Program-made: the position numbers and the translations under genes
Part shown: positions 27,991-38,326 of the stretch, in pieces
How the letters are laid out: every line of letters begins with the position of its first letter
Numbering within the stretch: the stretch's first letter is position 1
Notes under the pieces: generated by a model
What the model saw: only the letters and a program-made list of their open reading frames with translations
The model's database searches: none
Told to the model about the DNA's origin: nothing
From: Barnesiella sp. An55
GTDB lineage: Bacteria > Bacteroidota > Bacteroidia > Bacteroidales > Barnesiellaceae
DNA: 64,000 bases
Assembly (NCBI RefSeq): GCF_002161555.1
Contig: NZ_NFHZ01000007.1
Span: 84,183 to 148,182 of the forward strand
Direction of reading: 5' to 3'

Positions 27991-29055
27991 TTATGAACGA
28001 TTGAGGTTCCCTTGCCGGGGATCTTGCCCTACATCGTACCACTTCTTGTCGATGCAGACCGGTTTTCCCAGCAGCGAACGCAACTTATTCTTGAGTATCC
28101 ACCCCATGGGGTGACGCACATACGAGAGCTTTTTCATCACCGGCGAAACGGTACCTACCATCCAGCAGTTCTTGGGGCATCGGCGCACCAGTTCGCGCAC
28201 ATGTTGAGCCCGGTCACTGTTCCATATCTCGTCGAAGGAGCCGGCCTTTCTGATATTGCCCATACTCTCTTTCCAGTACTTCGACTCCAGTCCGTTGCAG
28301 GGATATACCTCGCCATAGGGATCGATGAAACAGTTCATGAGACCAGCCTCACAAGGCAACAAGCGGCGATTCCCCTCGATGTAGTTGATGAGCCCCATGT
28401 TGAAGAAAGCCCGAGCCCACGACTTGGGATGCTTCTCCCGCATCTGCATATCGATGAGTTTGGCGAAATTGGCGCACACCGTCTCCCGATTGGTGATGAC
28501 GTTATCATCTTTATGGAAATAATACGAATTGTGAAAGGCGGCCGTGGCAAACTCCATGTCGAGCGCTTTGGAAAGGTGGTACAACGAGAGCATATCTTCG
28601 GAGTTGTTGTTGGAAACGGTAATACCGAAACCAATATCCTTCACGCCCATCTCTCTCAATTTCAAGAGAGTGCGCAATCCTTTGTCGAAACCGCCGGGAC
28701 GACCGCGCAGCTCGTCGTTCTTTTGTGAAAGGCCTTCGATGCTGATGCGGATGCCTATCTTGGGGAATTTCTTGGCCAGCTCGATAACCCGGTTCTCGAA
28801 CCACCCCGAGGTCGAAATGACCACTCGCGGCGCTTTACGAAACGCTACTTCTATAATCTTATCCAAATCTTCCCGCACAAAAGGCTCTCCCCCCGTGATG
28901 TTGATAAACTTAACCCGGGGCAAAATCTCCAACTCCTCGGGGCGAATTTCCTGCCGGGGATCGGTGGGATTTTTCCAGATATTACACATCTTGCACTGCA
29001 TGGGGCAGCGATAGGTGGTAATGATACTTATATCGGTAGGTGCAGAAATCTTCAT
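27991..29055 (-). CDS. Radical SAM protein with SPASM-like C-terminal cysteines
   Basis: 354 residues. The radical SAM cluster motif is TYRCPMQCKMCNIW (C-x3-C-x2-C at 17, 21, 24), followed by the SAM-binding FINITGGEPFVREDL. The C-terminal half has further cysteines in the SPASM pattern (LLPCEAGLMNCFIDPYGEVY, PCNGLES, RCPKNCWMVG) that would bind a second Fe-S cluster. SPASM enzymes often modify peptides, but related proteins occur in polysaccharide loci. Lying between two glycosyltransferases, it may modify a sugar or lipid intermediate; this is an inference. Confidence 0.82.
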   Translation of the reverse strand: MKISAPTDISIITTYRCPMQCKMCNIWKNPTDPRQEIRPEELEILPRVKFINITGGEPFVREDLDKIIEVAFRKAPRVVISTSGWFENRVIELAKKFPKIGIRISIEGLSQKNDELRGRPGGFDKGLRTLLKLREMGVKDIGFGITVSNNNSEDMLSLYHLSKALDMEFATAAFHNSYYFHKDDNVITNRETVCANFAKLIDMQMREKHPKSWARAFFNMGLINYIEGNRRLLPCEAGLMNCFIDPYGEVYPCNGLESKYWKESMGNIRKAGSFDEIWNSDRAQHVRELVRRCPKNCWMVGTVSPVMKKLSYVRHPMGWILKNKLRSLLGKPVCIDKKWYDVGQDPRQGNLNRS

Positions 29056-29112
29056 TTTTTATAAATATCGTGCAAAGATATATCTTTTTCCGGGTCTATC
29101 AAATTTTATTAT

Positions 29113-30330
29113 TTACTCTTCGATGCCATATACTTTCTTCAACTCTCGCCAGTAGCGCTCCTCCGAGAAACGCTCCCGGGCCCGCCGCGAAATGGCCTGC
29201 CTGTCGGCTTCGTCGGCCGACATTCGAGCGACGATAGCCTCCTCCAGTTCTCGCTTATCGCCCATACTAAACAAGGTTCCGTCGCCGTCGCGTATCAGTT
29301 CGGGGATTCCCCCTACCTCCGATCCCACGACCGGGGTTCCCATACACAACGACTCGATGATACTCAGCGGGTTGTTCTCGTACCATACCGAGGGGACAAC
29401 CAGTGTGCGGGCATACTTGACCAACTGGACCACCTCGCGCGAAGAGAGGTGTCCCAGAAAGTGTATTTTCTCCGAGGCATATTTCTCTCGCAGTTCGTCG
29501 GCAAGCGGGCCATCGCCAGCCACATAGAGCGGATAGGGCAACGACTGGGCCACCTCGAGCAGCAGCCGCACCCCTTTCTCCTCCGAGAGACGCCCCACAT
29601 AACAGTAGTAGGGAGCGGTCTCCTGCCGAGCCAACGGTTCGGCCTGATCGAAGAAATCGAGCTTCTCCTTCTCTATGAAATTGCAAACGACTGCCAACTT
29701 GGTGTAGTCGTAGTGACACGCCCTCATCTTTTGTGCCATAAAGGAACTGGGACAAACGAAGGTATCGACCCACCGCTGCAACTTCGACCGGTTCCACCAC
29801 AAAGCCTCACCATAGGCCAAAGCACTGGCCACCCCACTCTCTTTCATGCACTTGCGTCGAAGTACCTGAGAGCGGTCGGTAAAGCAGGCTTCGCATATCT
29901 CGCCACGACACAGACAGTTGTACGACGGGCACAGCAGTTTGTAGTCGTGCATGGTCCACACCGTGCGGCACCCCTGCTCGTGAGCCAATTTGACCACGAT
30001 GGGCGACAGATAGGAATGAATGTTGTGGAAGTGAACAATCTGAGGGCGGAAGTCATCGAGCAGTCTTTGGAACGAGCGGATAATATCACCCGCACCAAAC
30101 AGCCGGTTGGCAGCTTTCACTTTATCAACGAAGTCTCCGGAGAAAGAGACTTCCGAGGCAAAATAGCGGGAAGTTTCGCAGGGCAGATTCTGCGGGTATT
30201 TCATTGCATAAACGGCCACTTCATATCCCAAACGACGCAACAAGGCCTCGAGATTGATCATGCTGATGCAATCTCCGCCTCTTGGATAGTAAAACTTGTT
30301 GACCAACAGAATGCGTAGCGGTTGTTTCAT
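29113..30330 (-). CDS. Glycosyltransferase family 4
   Basis: 405 residues, GT-B fold. N-terminal LLVNKFYYPRGGDCISM; the C-terminal domain carries YVGRLSEEKGVRLLLEVAQ and NNPLSIIESLCMGTPVVGSE. A cysteine cluster in the middle (LCPSYNCLCRGEICEACF) is seen in a subset of GT4 enzymes and may bind metal. Expected to extend the surface glycan made by this locus. Starts 14 bp after the acyltransferase gene ends. Confidence 0.88.
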   Translation of the reverse strand: MKQPLRILLVNKFYYPRGGDCISMINLEALLRRLGYEVAVYAMKYPQNLPCETSRYFASEVSFSGDFVDKVKAANRLFGAGDIIRSFQRLLDDFRPQIVHFHNIHSYLSPIVVKLAHEQGCRTVWTMHDYKLLCPSYNCLCRGEICEACFTDRSQVLRRKCMKESGVASALAYGEALWWNRSKLQRWVDTFVCPSSFMAQKMRACHYDYTKLAVVCNFIEKEKLDFFDQAEPLARQETAPYYCYVGRLSEEKGVRLLLEVAQSLPYPLYVAGDGPLADELREKYASEKIHFLGHLSSREVVQLVKYARTLVVPSVWYENNPLSIIESLCMGTPVVGSEVGGIPELIRDGDGTLFSMGDKRELEEAIVARMSADEADRQAISRRARERFSEERYWRELKKVYGIEE

Positions 30331-30344
30331 GGGCAGCGTTCAGG

Positions 30345-31319
30345 TTATTTAAATATCCGGGAAGTAAATTTGTTCTTAGCCCACACCCACTGGTACAACC
30401 ATATGGGGAAGACTATTCCCGTTCCTATTATAAATAACGCAGAAAATATGAATTCTATTATATTTCCGCCCGATAATATGTGTGTTAAAATTGCTTTTTC
30501 TCCTCCCATAATCCAGGTATGGAAAAGATAGATGGTCATCGACATGATTCCCAGCCGATTCAGTACTCGGGCAAACACTCGGCCCTGTTGCGAAACGAGC
30601 TGCGAAACCGACATCACCATGAAACTGCCGGTTACTCCCAGGACAATCGAGAGGGCCGAAGTAATCGCTCCCAATGGAAGCCGGGCATAGGCAACAGCCA
30701 GGGCAACGGTAAGGCCGAGCCAAAGCAACGAACCGCGATACATCACGCGCTCGAGCCACGACGTGCGGGCAATCCACATGCCGGCAACAAAGAAAATGAG
30801 ATTGCGACTCAACTGAGCGAGGCAAAGCCAGTTGGGAGCCTCACGCCAGAATGCCAACCCCACGGCGAGTAGAGACAAAACAATCAGCCGCTTGCCGGGT
30901 TTGAAAAGGGGTGCAATGCAGAAGATGAGGAACAGCACATAGACAAACCACAGGAAATAGCCGGCCTCGGGGAGATACAGCACCCGATACAGGGCATCGA
31001 ATGTAACCGGGTGATCTACCTGCAAATAGTTGCTCACCCCTATTTTGGTCCCTATGATTGCCCACGAAAGGATAAAATAGGGGTACATCAGTCGCTGGAA
31101 TTTTCCCCACACCAAGGCTCGATATGACTCCTGTCGGGTAGAACGCTCGTAAAAGAATCCGGCAATCAGAAAAAAAAGCGGCATATGAAAGTGATAGAAA
31201 AAACGAATGAAGAGTTCATACCACTCAGGAGCACCAGCGGGAATGTAATGACCGATGACCACCAGTATAATACCGATTCCCTTAGCTATGTCGAACGTAA
31301 CGTCTCTCCTCTTTTCCAT
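30345..31319 (-). CDS. Acyltransferase family 3 membrane protein
   Basis: 324 residues with about ten membrane segments. The family hallmark is at the N-terminus: FDIAKGIGIILVVIGHYIPAG, with the essential His, then FFYHFHMPLFFLIAGFFY. Such enzymes O-acetylate or otherwise acylate surface sugars. Its position in the polysaccharide operon fits a role in decorating the repeat unit. Confidence 0.85.
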   Translation of the reverse strand: MEKRRDVTFDIAKGIGIILVVIGHYIPAGAPEWYELFIRFFYHFHMPLFFLIAGFFYERSTRQESYRALVWGKFQRLMYPYFILSWAIIGTKIGVSNYLQVDHPVTFDALYRVLYLPEAGYFLWFVYVLFLIFCIAPLFKPGKRLIVLSLLAVGLAFWREAPNWLCLAQLSRNLIFFVAGMWIARTSWLERVMYRGSLLWLGLTVALAVAYARLPLGAITSALSIVLGVTGSFMVMSVSQLVSQQGRVFARVLNRLGIMSMTIYLFHTWIMGGEKAILTHILSGGNIIEFIFSALFIIGTGIVFPIWLYQWVWAKNKFTSRIFK

Positions 31320-31328
31320 CAGCTTTCT

Positions 31329-32438
31329 CTATTTCTTTCGCGAAGCCTCCTCAAACGACTCGACAAGACGCCGGGCCACGGCATCGACTGTAATCAAAGG
31401 CGCATAGTTTTTACAATTCTCGACATAAAAATCATTCTGCTCTATCACCCGAGCTATATCATCTTCATTCCAGTTGTCTCGAGCAATGCCCAATTGCTCC
31501 TTCTCCACGACTTCGCTATCGAACGGTACCCGATTGGTCACAACCGGAGTCGATAAAGCAACCGACTCCATGAGGGCCAACATATTGAGTTCACGCAACG
31601 AATCGAAAAGCGAAGCCTTTGACTCTCGGTAATAGCGGAAAAGCTCTTCATGAGGAAGTTTCCCCAACAGAACAATCTGCTTCTCACGTCCCATATCTGC
31701 AATCTGTCGGGCATAATCGTTTCGCAAAGCCCCATCGCCTGCGACATACAATATATAGTCGCTATACTGTGGATATTTCGACAGGAAAGCGACGAACTTG
31801 CGAATGACCGAAATCACATTTTTCTCCCAAAAAAGACGTCCTACCGTAAGCAACTGTTTTTTCTTAACCGTCGGGAGATCGGTCTGCCCTACCACGATTC
31901 CATGCCCAACAGGCTCACTCACTCGTGGCATGTATCGCCCGATAAAACGCTGTGCAACATACGACCGAGGTATCACCCACACCCTGCGCATCAATAAGCG
32001 GGCTATCACATTATACCACACATGAGAGGGTATCGATTTCATCTTGCGGTTGTGAGCTCCCAGTTCCTGCCATACGACCGTTTTATGAGGTAATACAAGC
32101 GAAGCCATCAATGAAGAAACGGAGAAAATCTCGCTCGTCAACACCATATCGACCTCGCGCCGACGCTTGCGTAAATAGCTCCATACCCCCGGCATAAAAG
32201 GCAACACACTGGGCTGGAATATACGTCGCCACACCGATTTCAAAAAAACAACTTTTATCTCATACGATTCTTCCTTTTCAGGTGCATAATCGGCCGCAGC
32301 AATCAATGTAACTTCGTGCTCGGCTCGAAGATAGGCCATACACAAATCGTATATCATCGTCTCTTTTATCGATTTTACACGAGGTATAACCCCATTCTCA
32401 TGCGTGAAAAGTATAGGATTGATTACTATGATTTTCAT
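31329..32438 (-). CDS. Glycosyltransferase family 4
   Basis: 369 residues from the ATG at 32438 (MKIIVINPILFTHENGVIPR); a start 14 codons earlier would add an unlikely leader. GT-B type: LTVGRLFWEKNVISVIRKFV and the C-terminal SLFDSLRELNMLALMESVAL. Belongs to the polysaccharide locus, 9 bp before the acyltransferase. The GC content is lower than in the two other GT4 genes, hinting at a different origin. Confidence 0.85.
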   Translation of the reverse strand: MKIIVINPILFTHENGVIPRVKSIKETMIYDLCMAYLRAEHEVTLIAAADYAPEKEESYEIKVVFLKSVWRRIFQPSVLPFMPGVWSYLRKRRREVDMVLTSEIFSVSSLMASLVLPHKTVVWQELGAHNRKMKSIPSHVWYNVIARLLMRRVWVIPRSYVAQRFIGRYMPRVSEPVGHGIVVGQTDLPTVKKKQLLTVGRLFWEKNVISVIRKFVAFLSKYPQYSDYILYVAGDGALRNDYARQIADMGREKQIVLLGKLPHEELFRYYRESKASLFDSLRELNMLALMESVALSTPVVTNRVPFDSEVVEKEQLGIARDNWNEDDIARVIEQNDFYVENCKNYAPLITVDAVARRLVESFEEASRKK

Positions 32439-32498
32439 ATGGCTTCTATTTCGAAATACAAAGATAGTGAAAGAAGACAAATAGGCATAGCCTTAATA

Positions 32499-33920
32499 TC
32501 AACTGTCTATTCTTTTTCTGGCATATCCTCGCAACTTCTCACCAATCTCCTGTTTCACCTTTTTGGGCTGAATCAAGTAGCTGAGGATAATCACGCTCCC
32601 CACATACCCTATCTGACCAACAGCCGAATCAACTTTATAAAAGACCACGGCTCCACCCAACAGGAACAAGATAGGGTACACAATTTCAAGCGATACTCTC
32701 ACGGGGAAGAACTTCCAGGTATCGATCATTCTGAATCCCAACATAAACAGGTAGGAAAGTATCGACGAGAGTACAATACCCCAAATACCCCACAGCCCGA
32801 TAAAGAGATAGTTCATGACCAGATTCAGCATGGTGGTAATGATGACTCCTGGCAGGTTGCGAACAGTCTGTTTGGAACACTGATACCCCAAATCGTAGAA
32901 CGACGCCAAGGCAAAGCAAATAACCGAGACAAACATCGGGTATAGATATTGCAGGCTATCTTGATAACGAGCATCGACCAGCCATGAATAATTGAGTTTC
33001 AGCACAAAGACAAAAACCAAAGCCAACACGGTAAGTATCACCGTGTATGTATTGAATATACGAGAGAAAAACTTCTCCCTGTCAGGAGCCTTGTACTGTT
33101 TGATTGCCGTCTCCTGCCAAGCTTGATAAACGATAACCGAGAATGTCTCAAGTATGGTCGAGAATTTCATACCCACGGCAAAAATACCATTGGCCTCCAA
33201 ACCCAAAAAACGCTCGATAAACAATCGGCACGAACTACCCAACAGCCACCAACAAATGGCATTGGGAAGCAACGGCAACGAATATTTCAAAAGAGCCCTA
33301 TTCAGAGCCTTATCTTTGAAATTGGCCACAAAATAGCGTTTGAATACCCGTGTCTGCAATTCGATAACAATCATTGAAACCAATCGAGCCAATATGTTTG
33401 AACAGAAGATTCCACCAATACCCATCTTCAGCCAGGCTACGAAAATCAGGCTGTACAACCCTATCTGGAAAGCGGTGAGAATACCCGCAAAAACGAACTG
33501 CTTATTGCGACCCAATCCTCGCACAATCTGTATTTCGACCTCATACAGCGAAAGAGTAATGACAAAGGCAATAATCCATCCCCAATCACGTATCTCGTAA
33601 AAAAAGGAGAAGACAATGCCTGCTACCAAAACTACCAGAGACGACTGACTCAGTAATTTATACGAAAACGACACAACACTCTTGCGAGTATATTCATCCT
33701 CGTTATCAAGCAAGAACCTGAAGGTACCATCGCGCAGCTGGAAGGTAATGAACCCCATAGCCAGAAACGTAAGCGTGAGCACAATATCGTAGTATCCGAA
33801 ATCGTCGGGCGAAATGAAATAGGTATATAGAGGTACCAGCAGGAAGGTAATGAGCTTGGAGCCCAAATTCCCTATGGCATAGATAAATATATCGTTGATA
33901 AACTTCGCACCTCTGCTCAT
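32499..33920 (-). CDS. Wzx-like oligosaccharide flippase
   Basis: 473 residues with 12-14 membrane segments, MATE/PST type (FIYAIGNLGSKLITFLLVPL at the N-terminus, LLPNAICWWLLGSSCRLFIE in the middle). Flips undecaprenyl-linked repeat units across the inner membrane. Its first codons overlap the polymerase gene by 4 bp. Together with the Wzy-like protein it marks the locus as Wzx/Wzy-dependent. Confidence 0.85.
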   Translation of the reverse strand: MSRGAKFINDIFIYAIGNLGSKLITFLLVPLYTYFISPDDFGYYDIVLTLTFLAMGFITFQLRDGTFRFLLDNEDEYTRKSVVSFSYKLLSQSSLVVLVAGIVFSFFYEIRDWGWIIAFVITLSLYEVEIQIVRGLGRNKQFVFAGILTAFQIGLYSLIFVAWLKMGIGGIFCSNILARLVSMIVIELQTRVFKRYFVANFKDKALNRALLKYSLPLLPNAICWWLLGSSCRLFIERFLGLEANGIFAVGMKFSTILETFSVIVYQAWQETAIKQYKAPDREKFFSRIFNTYTVILTVLALVFVFVLKLNYSWLVDARYQDSLQYLYPMFVSVICFALASFYDLGYQCSKQTVRNLPGVIITTMLNLVMNYLFIGLWGIWGIVLSSILSYLFMLGFRMIDTWKFFPVRVSLEIVYPILFLLGGAVVFYKVDSAVGQIGYVGSVIILSYLIQPKKVKQEIGEKLRGYARKRIDS

Positions 33921-35170
33921 ACTTCTATCTGCCTTTCGGTCTTTGCCTGCTTCTCGGCCAGCGCATGGCGCTCCTTGATTACCGAGATATCCCTAACTAT
34001 AAATCCCAACAATATCATGGCTACAATACCCGAGCCTTGCAAAAAGACACTACCAGCTATCGACTCGATAGCGAGGAACAAGACAATAAGTATCCCACCC
34101 TTATAAAGAGAGATAGCATAGGAGTCTATTACACTGGGTTTTATTTTTCTATATACCCATATCCAGAAATAGAAAAATAAAATAATTCCCACCAGACCAA
34201 ACTGAACCAGCTCGGGGAAATAGGTATCGGAAACAAAAGGACAATCATCCTCCAACAATCCCCAAACCTCGTCGATACCATACTCTTTGTACAACTGCGA
34301 ATAACTTACTATACCCGACGAAAAAGTGGCATAGGAGGCCAAGCCCGATCCCAAAAAGGGATGATCGATAAACACTTGAGGCGAACGCACATAGAGTACG
34401 GCCCGAGCAAAGGAATCGTCCATATCCTCCGCCCCCGAAAAAAATCCCGACGAAATGAAATAGTAATTTATTTTCCCCCAAGCCACATACAACACGGCAC
34501 AGAAGACAACCACCATCATGAGCCACTGTTTAAGTTTGACCCTCGACAGGATTCCTGGTTTATACATAAAAAGTATATAAATCGCCACCACAAAAAATCC
34601 GTAAAACTTAGCACGAGTACTGAACAATCCAACGGCAAGCATCAGCAGCATAATAATTCGGTCTTTACGGGTCTGGTTTTGACAGGTACAATAGTAATAG
34701 ATGAGGAATAATATTGTACTGATAATACCAAAATAAGCCACATGGAAAAACGCCACCTCGCCAAATCCGGCTGCAATAATAACAAACATAATGACACTGA
34801 GCACAATACTCAGCCGCTTCAGGAACCGTTTCTGTGAAGCATCGAATCGCACCCCCATGGAATAAGCGACATAAAAGGCAATGAAAGGCTTGAGTTGAAT
34901 AAAAAAGTCGTACATGATTGCCTTTGCCGTATTGTAATGGACAAAAACAAGGGAATAGAGTACATAAAAGAGCATCACTCCAACAACAAAGAAGAGACCT
35001 TTGTAGCGCTGATGATTATGATTGCCTAAAATATCGATCATACACAACAAGGCCAGCAACAATGTAATGAGCTCGTCGGAGCTTTTAAACCACATCAACT
35101 GATAGGTATAAACCCCGACAATAAGCATCAAAACAAACAGTCCATAGAATATTTTATTCAAGGAAACCAT
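33917..35170 (-). CDS. Wzy-like O-antigen/capsule polymerase
   Basis: 417 residues, about 10-12 membrane segments and a large periplasmic loop in the second half (about residues 225-320) containing FLGSGLASYATFSS, the short motif seen in many Wzy/O-antigen ligase-fold proteins. Expected to polymerise the flipped repeat units. The call rests on topology and position, because Wzy sequences are poorly conserved. Lower GC than the flanking export genes. Confidence 0.75.
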   Translation of the reverse strand: MVSLNKIFYGLFVLMLIVGVYTYQLMWFKSSDELITLLLALLCMIDILGNHNHQRYKGLFFVVGVMLFYVLYSLVFVHYNTAKAIMYDFFIQLKPFIAFYVAYSMGVRFDASQKRFLKRLSIVLSVIMFVIIAAGFGEVAFFHVAYFGIISTILFLIYYYCTCQNQTRKDRIIMLLMLAVGLFSTRAKFYGFFVVAIYILFMYKPGILSRVKLKQWLMMVVVFCAVLYVAWGKINYYFISSGFFSGAEDMDDSFARAVLYVRSPQVFIDHPFLGSGLASYATFSSGIVSYSQLYKEYGIDEVWGLLEDDCPFVSDTYFPELVQFGLVGIILFFYFWIWVYRKIKPSVIDSYAISLYKGGILIVLFLAIESIAGSVFLQGSGIVAMILLGFIVRDISVIKERHALAEKQAKTERQIEV

Positions 35171-35196
35171 TGCTATCCTCTTCTCGTATGTTTCTC

Positions 35197-37515
35197 TTAA
35201 TAACCGTAAGTATGTTTTATTTCTGTGTCGTTCAATACAAATATGACATTTTTCAAAGAACCTTCTGCGGCATAATCCATTGCATTGAACACGCTGTTCT
35301 TAGGCGTATAGTTGGCTCGACAAACATAGAGTGTAGCATCGGCAAAACGTGTCAGCGAGAAGGTGTCGGATACCCGCTCTACCGGTGCCGTATCGACAAT
35401 AATGCAATCATATTTGGCTCGCAGACCGGCAATCAGATCATCCAAACGGCTCGACAACAGTAACTCCGACGGGTTGGGTGGCACGGGCCCCGAGGTAATG
35501 ACGTCGAGCGACTCGGTCTGCGACAAAATCAACGACGACTCGTCCATACCGTTCTTGGAAATCAAATAGTTGGTAAACCCGGTCTGTGACGAAAGTCCCA
35601 GATAGTTGGCTATTTGCGGACTGCGCAAATCCAAGTCAATCAACAGGGTGCGCTTGCCGGTCATGGCAATGGCATAGGCCAGGTTGAGACTGACAAACGA
35701 TTTGCCTTCGCCCGGCTCGGACGAGGTCACCAGCAATACCCGGGTATCGCTACCGGGCAGGATAAACTGCAAGTTGGAGCGCAACAGACGGAACATCTCG
35801 GCCACCGGCTGGTGACTGTTGTTTTTCATCACGAGAGAGTCGGGCAATGCATTGTGTCCTATCTCACCGGCAATGGGCAAGTTGGTCAAACGGCGCAAAT
35901 CGTTGCGCGAGGCAAACTTAACCGAGAAGATGGTCTTCCCATACAGATAGAAGACAGGCAATATCAATCCTATTCCGAAGGCAATGGCCAGGAGCAACAG
36001 CGACTGTGGCGCCACCGGTTTGTTCTTGCTGTATGCAGCGTTGACAATGCGGCACTTGGGCGAGGTAGAGGCCAAAGTCATGGCGCTCTCCTCACGTCGC
36101 TTCATCAAGAAGGTATAGAGTTCGTTTTTGATCATCTGGTTACGCTTGATATCCATATAGGCGCGCTCCTGCTCGGGGAAGCCACGAAGTCGGTTTCTGA
36201 AATCGACCTCCTGTTTTCTCAAGTCGGCCCGGGCAATCTCCGAACTCTCCTTGGCTTTGGATACCGTATTGAGGATATTGTCGCGCATGGCATCGATCTG
36301 TGCCGTGAGGGTACGCAACGAAAGGTTGGAATCCTTGGCGGTGCGCAACAGACGCATACGTTCCAACAACAGCTTGTTGTACTCGTTGATTGCCTCGGCA
36401 GCACCCCTGTCGGGCAAACCGGTGGTAATAGGAACCAGCGAATATTTATTCTCGGGACTGTTCATGAAACTATCTACCATCGAGATTATCGAATATTGAG
36501 TCTCGGCCTCGAGCAACAGTTTGCGATACTCACTGTTCGCCTCGAGAATAATCTTGGCCTCGGTGTCGATATCCGAGAGGTCGTTTTCTCGCTTGTACTG
36601 CTCGATGACGCGCTCGGCCTCATGAAGTTCATTCTCGACCGTAGCCAGACGGTCGTCGATGAACGAAAGCATGTTTTGTGCCTTCAAGTTTTTGTTCAAT
36701 ACGGCATCCTCGTTGTAACATTCGATGAGGGTATCGAGGATGTCTTGGCCCCGTTTACGGTTCGAATCTTTGATTTTTAGAGAGATACCATTGGCTTTTT
36801 TGTCCGACAAATCGATTTCGAGACGTTTCTCCAGGAGTTCCGTCTGGGTATCATAGCCATTGATATGAGCTACAAAACGCAATTTCTTATCCGGATTGTA
36901 ATAGCGAGTCGTGTCGATAACGATGCCCTCACCATAATCGACTCTTATGGGGAAAGAGGTTGCTTCGGTCTCGGCCAGTGTCGTAAAGAAGCCCTGTTTC
37001 AAGAGTACTTTGATTTTATCGCTGCCCTTGTTGGTCTGTACCTTTACCACAAACCCCGAAACCAGGGTATCCAACATCGACTCGGGTACATCGACCGTAA
37101 TCGGTGAATTGCCATAATACTCGACCTTGTTGAAGAAATTTTTCTTGCTCGTATAGATTTTGTTCAATTCGAGGCGTTGCACCATCTCGCGAATGATGGT
37201 ATGAGACGAGATAACCAGAATCTCGTCGTTTACCGAACCACCGCCAATCATGCCATCCAACGAGAATCCTCCTCCCGTCACATCGCCTACCAGCGAAGAG
37301 AGAGCTCCGCCCCCACCCTGCTTATCGTCCTCATTGACAAGAATATCGGCCGAAATTGCATACTGAGGCTTGGCAATCTTCAAATAACAAGCTACCAGAA
37401 CCACACAAATAAACACCGACCCGGCAAAGAGATACCATCTCTTACGGGCAGCACGCCACAAGGCTAATACATCGACACTATCGTTTCTTCTTTCGGAGGT
37501 ATAATTTTCTTCCAT
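35197..37515 (-). CDS. Wzc-like chain-length determinant and BY-kinase
   Basis: 772 residues. Two membrane segments (about 30-50 and 505-530) enclose a periplasmic Wzz domain with coiled coil. The cytoplasmic BY-kinase has Walker A (SSEPGEGKSFVSLNL), Walker A' (LLIDLDLRSPQIA) and Walker B (CIIVDTAPV). It controls polymer length and export with the Wza-like protein. The C-terminal tyrosine tail, where Wzc kinases are autophosphorylated, is very short here: it ends in KHTYGY with only two tyrosines. Confidence 0.9.
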   Translation of the reverse strand: MEENYTSERRNDSVDVLALWRAARKRWYLFAGSVFICVVLVACYLKIAKPQYAISADILVNEDDKQGGGGALSSLVGDVTGGGFSLDGMIGGGSVNDEILVISSHTIIREMVQRLELNKIYTSKKNFFNKVEYYGNSPITVDVPESMLDTLVSGFVVKVQTNKGSDKIKVLLKQGFFTTLAETEATSFPIRVDYGEGIVIDTTRYYNPDKKLRFVAHINGYDTQTELLEKRLEIDLSDKKANGISLKIKDSNRKRGQDILDTLIECYNEDAVLNKNLKAQNMLSFIDDRLATVENELHEAERVIEQYKRENDLSDIDTEAKIILEANSEYRKLLLEAETQYSIISMVDSFMNSPENKYSLVPITTGLPDRGAAEAINEYNKLLLERMRLLRTAKDSNLSLRTLTAQIDAMRDNILNTVSKAKESSEIARADLRKQEVDFRNRLRGFPEQERAYMDIKRNQMIKNELYTFLMKRREESAMTLASTSPKCRIVNAAYSKNKPVAPQSLLLLAIAFGIGLILPVFYLYGKTIFSVKFASRNDLRRLTNLPIAGEIGHNALPDSLVMKNNSHQPVAEMFRLLRSNLQFILPGSDTRVLLVTSSEPGEGKSFVSLNLAYAIAMTGKRTLLIDLDLRSPQIANYLGLSSQTGFTNYLISKNGMDESSLILSQTESLDVITSGPVPPNPSELLLSSRLDDLIAGLRAKYDCIIVDTAPVERVSDTFSLTRFADATLYVCRANYTPKNSVFNAMDYAAEGSLKNVIFVLNDTEIKHTYGY

Positions 37516-37528
37516 AAACAGCTTTTTC

Positions 37529-38326
37529 TTATTTGATAAACAGAGCTATGGCCAACGACGCCAACACCGAGATAGCACTCACAATAGTTCCTGCCACCGA
37601 TATACGATACGAAGCCAACTGGTTATAATTCGAGTTGTTGCGTTGAGCCTTATTGGGCATCACATAAACTACATCATTTTGTTTCAAGTAGAAATAGGGC
37701 GATTCGAACAGGGACTTGTCAGTCAAGTCGAAACGGTGATAGATGCGCTTACCGTTCTCCTCGCGTATCAGCAATACATTGGTACGCTCGCCATAGATGG
37801 TCAAGTCGCCGGCCGCACCAATGGCATCGAGTATCGACACCCGCTCGGTCTGTACCTTGATTTGACCCGGATACTTCACCTCGCCCAGCACCACAACCTT
37901 GAAATTCATAAACTGGACCAACACAAAGGGGTCTTTCAACTCGGGACGTATCTTATCCTCGATATAATTGGCCAACTCGGTACGAGTGAGACCGGCCGCA
38001 TGAATACGCCCGACAATAGGGAAATCGATATTGCCTTCGCGGCTCACGGTATATACTTGCAGGTTGGGAACAATGGTGAGTTCCTGCTTCCCGGGCTCGG
38101 AGTAGGAAACCGCCGGCAGATTATAGGGAGATGCCGCATCGGGGACTACCGACGAAACCGTAATGGAGAGCATATCGTCGGGGGCTATGCGCAATTCATA
38201 ATTGCCCACATCGACCTGACCGCTCATCTGTTCGACATCCAAATTTTCGAAATACGTTGCTTTGTTGGTAGCGCATGAAGTCACGAGTAACAACAATGCC
38301 AAGATACTTAACTGGTTTATTTTCAT
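37529..38326 (-). CDS. Wza-like polysaccharide export lipoprotein
   Basis: 265 residues. Lipobox LVTSC (Cys at about 18). Polysaccharide export domain (YELRIAPDDMLSITVSS) and SLBB-type domain (VVVLGEVKYPGQIKVQTERV). A C-terminal hydrophobic segment (IVSAISVLASLAIALFI) is usual for Bacteroidetes members. Forms the outer-membrane exit of the polysaccharide. First gene of the leftward locus; the Wzc-like gene follows after 13 bp. Confidence 0.9.
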   Translation of the reverse strand: MKINQLSILALLLLVTSCATNKATYFENLDVEQMSGQVDVGNYELRIAPDDMLSITVSSVVPDAASPYNLPAVSYSEPGKQELTIVPNLQVYTVSREGNIDFPIVGRIHAAGLTRTELANYIEDKIRPELKDPFVLVQFMNFKVVVLGEVKYPGQIKVQTERVSILDAIGAAGDLTIYGERTNVLLIREENGKRIYHRFDLTDKSLFESPYFYLKQNDVVYVMPNKAQRNNSNYNQLASYRISVAGTIVSAISVLASLAIALFIK

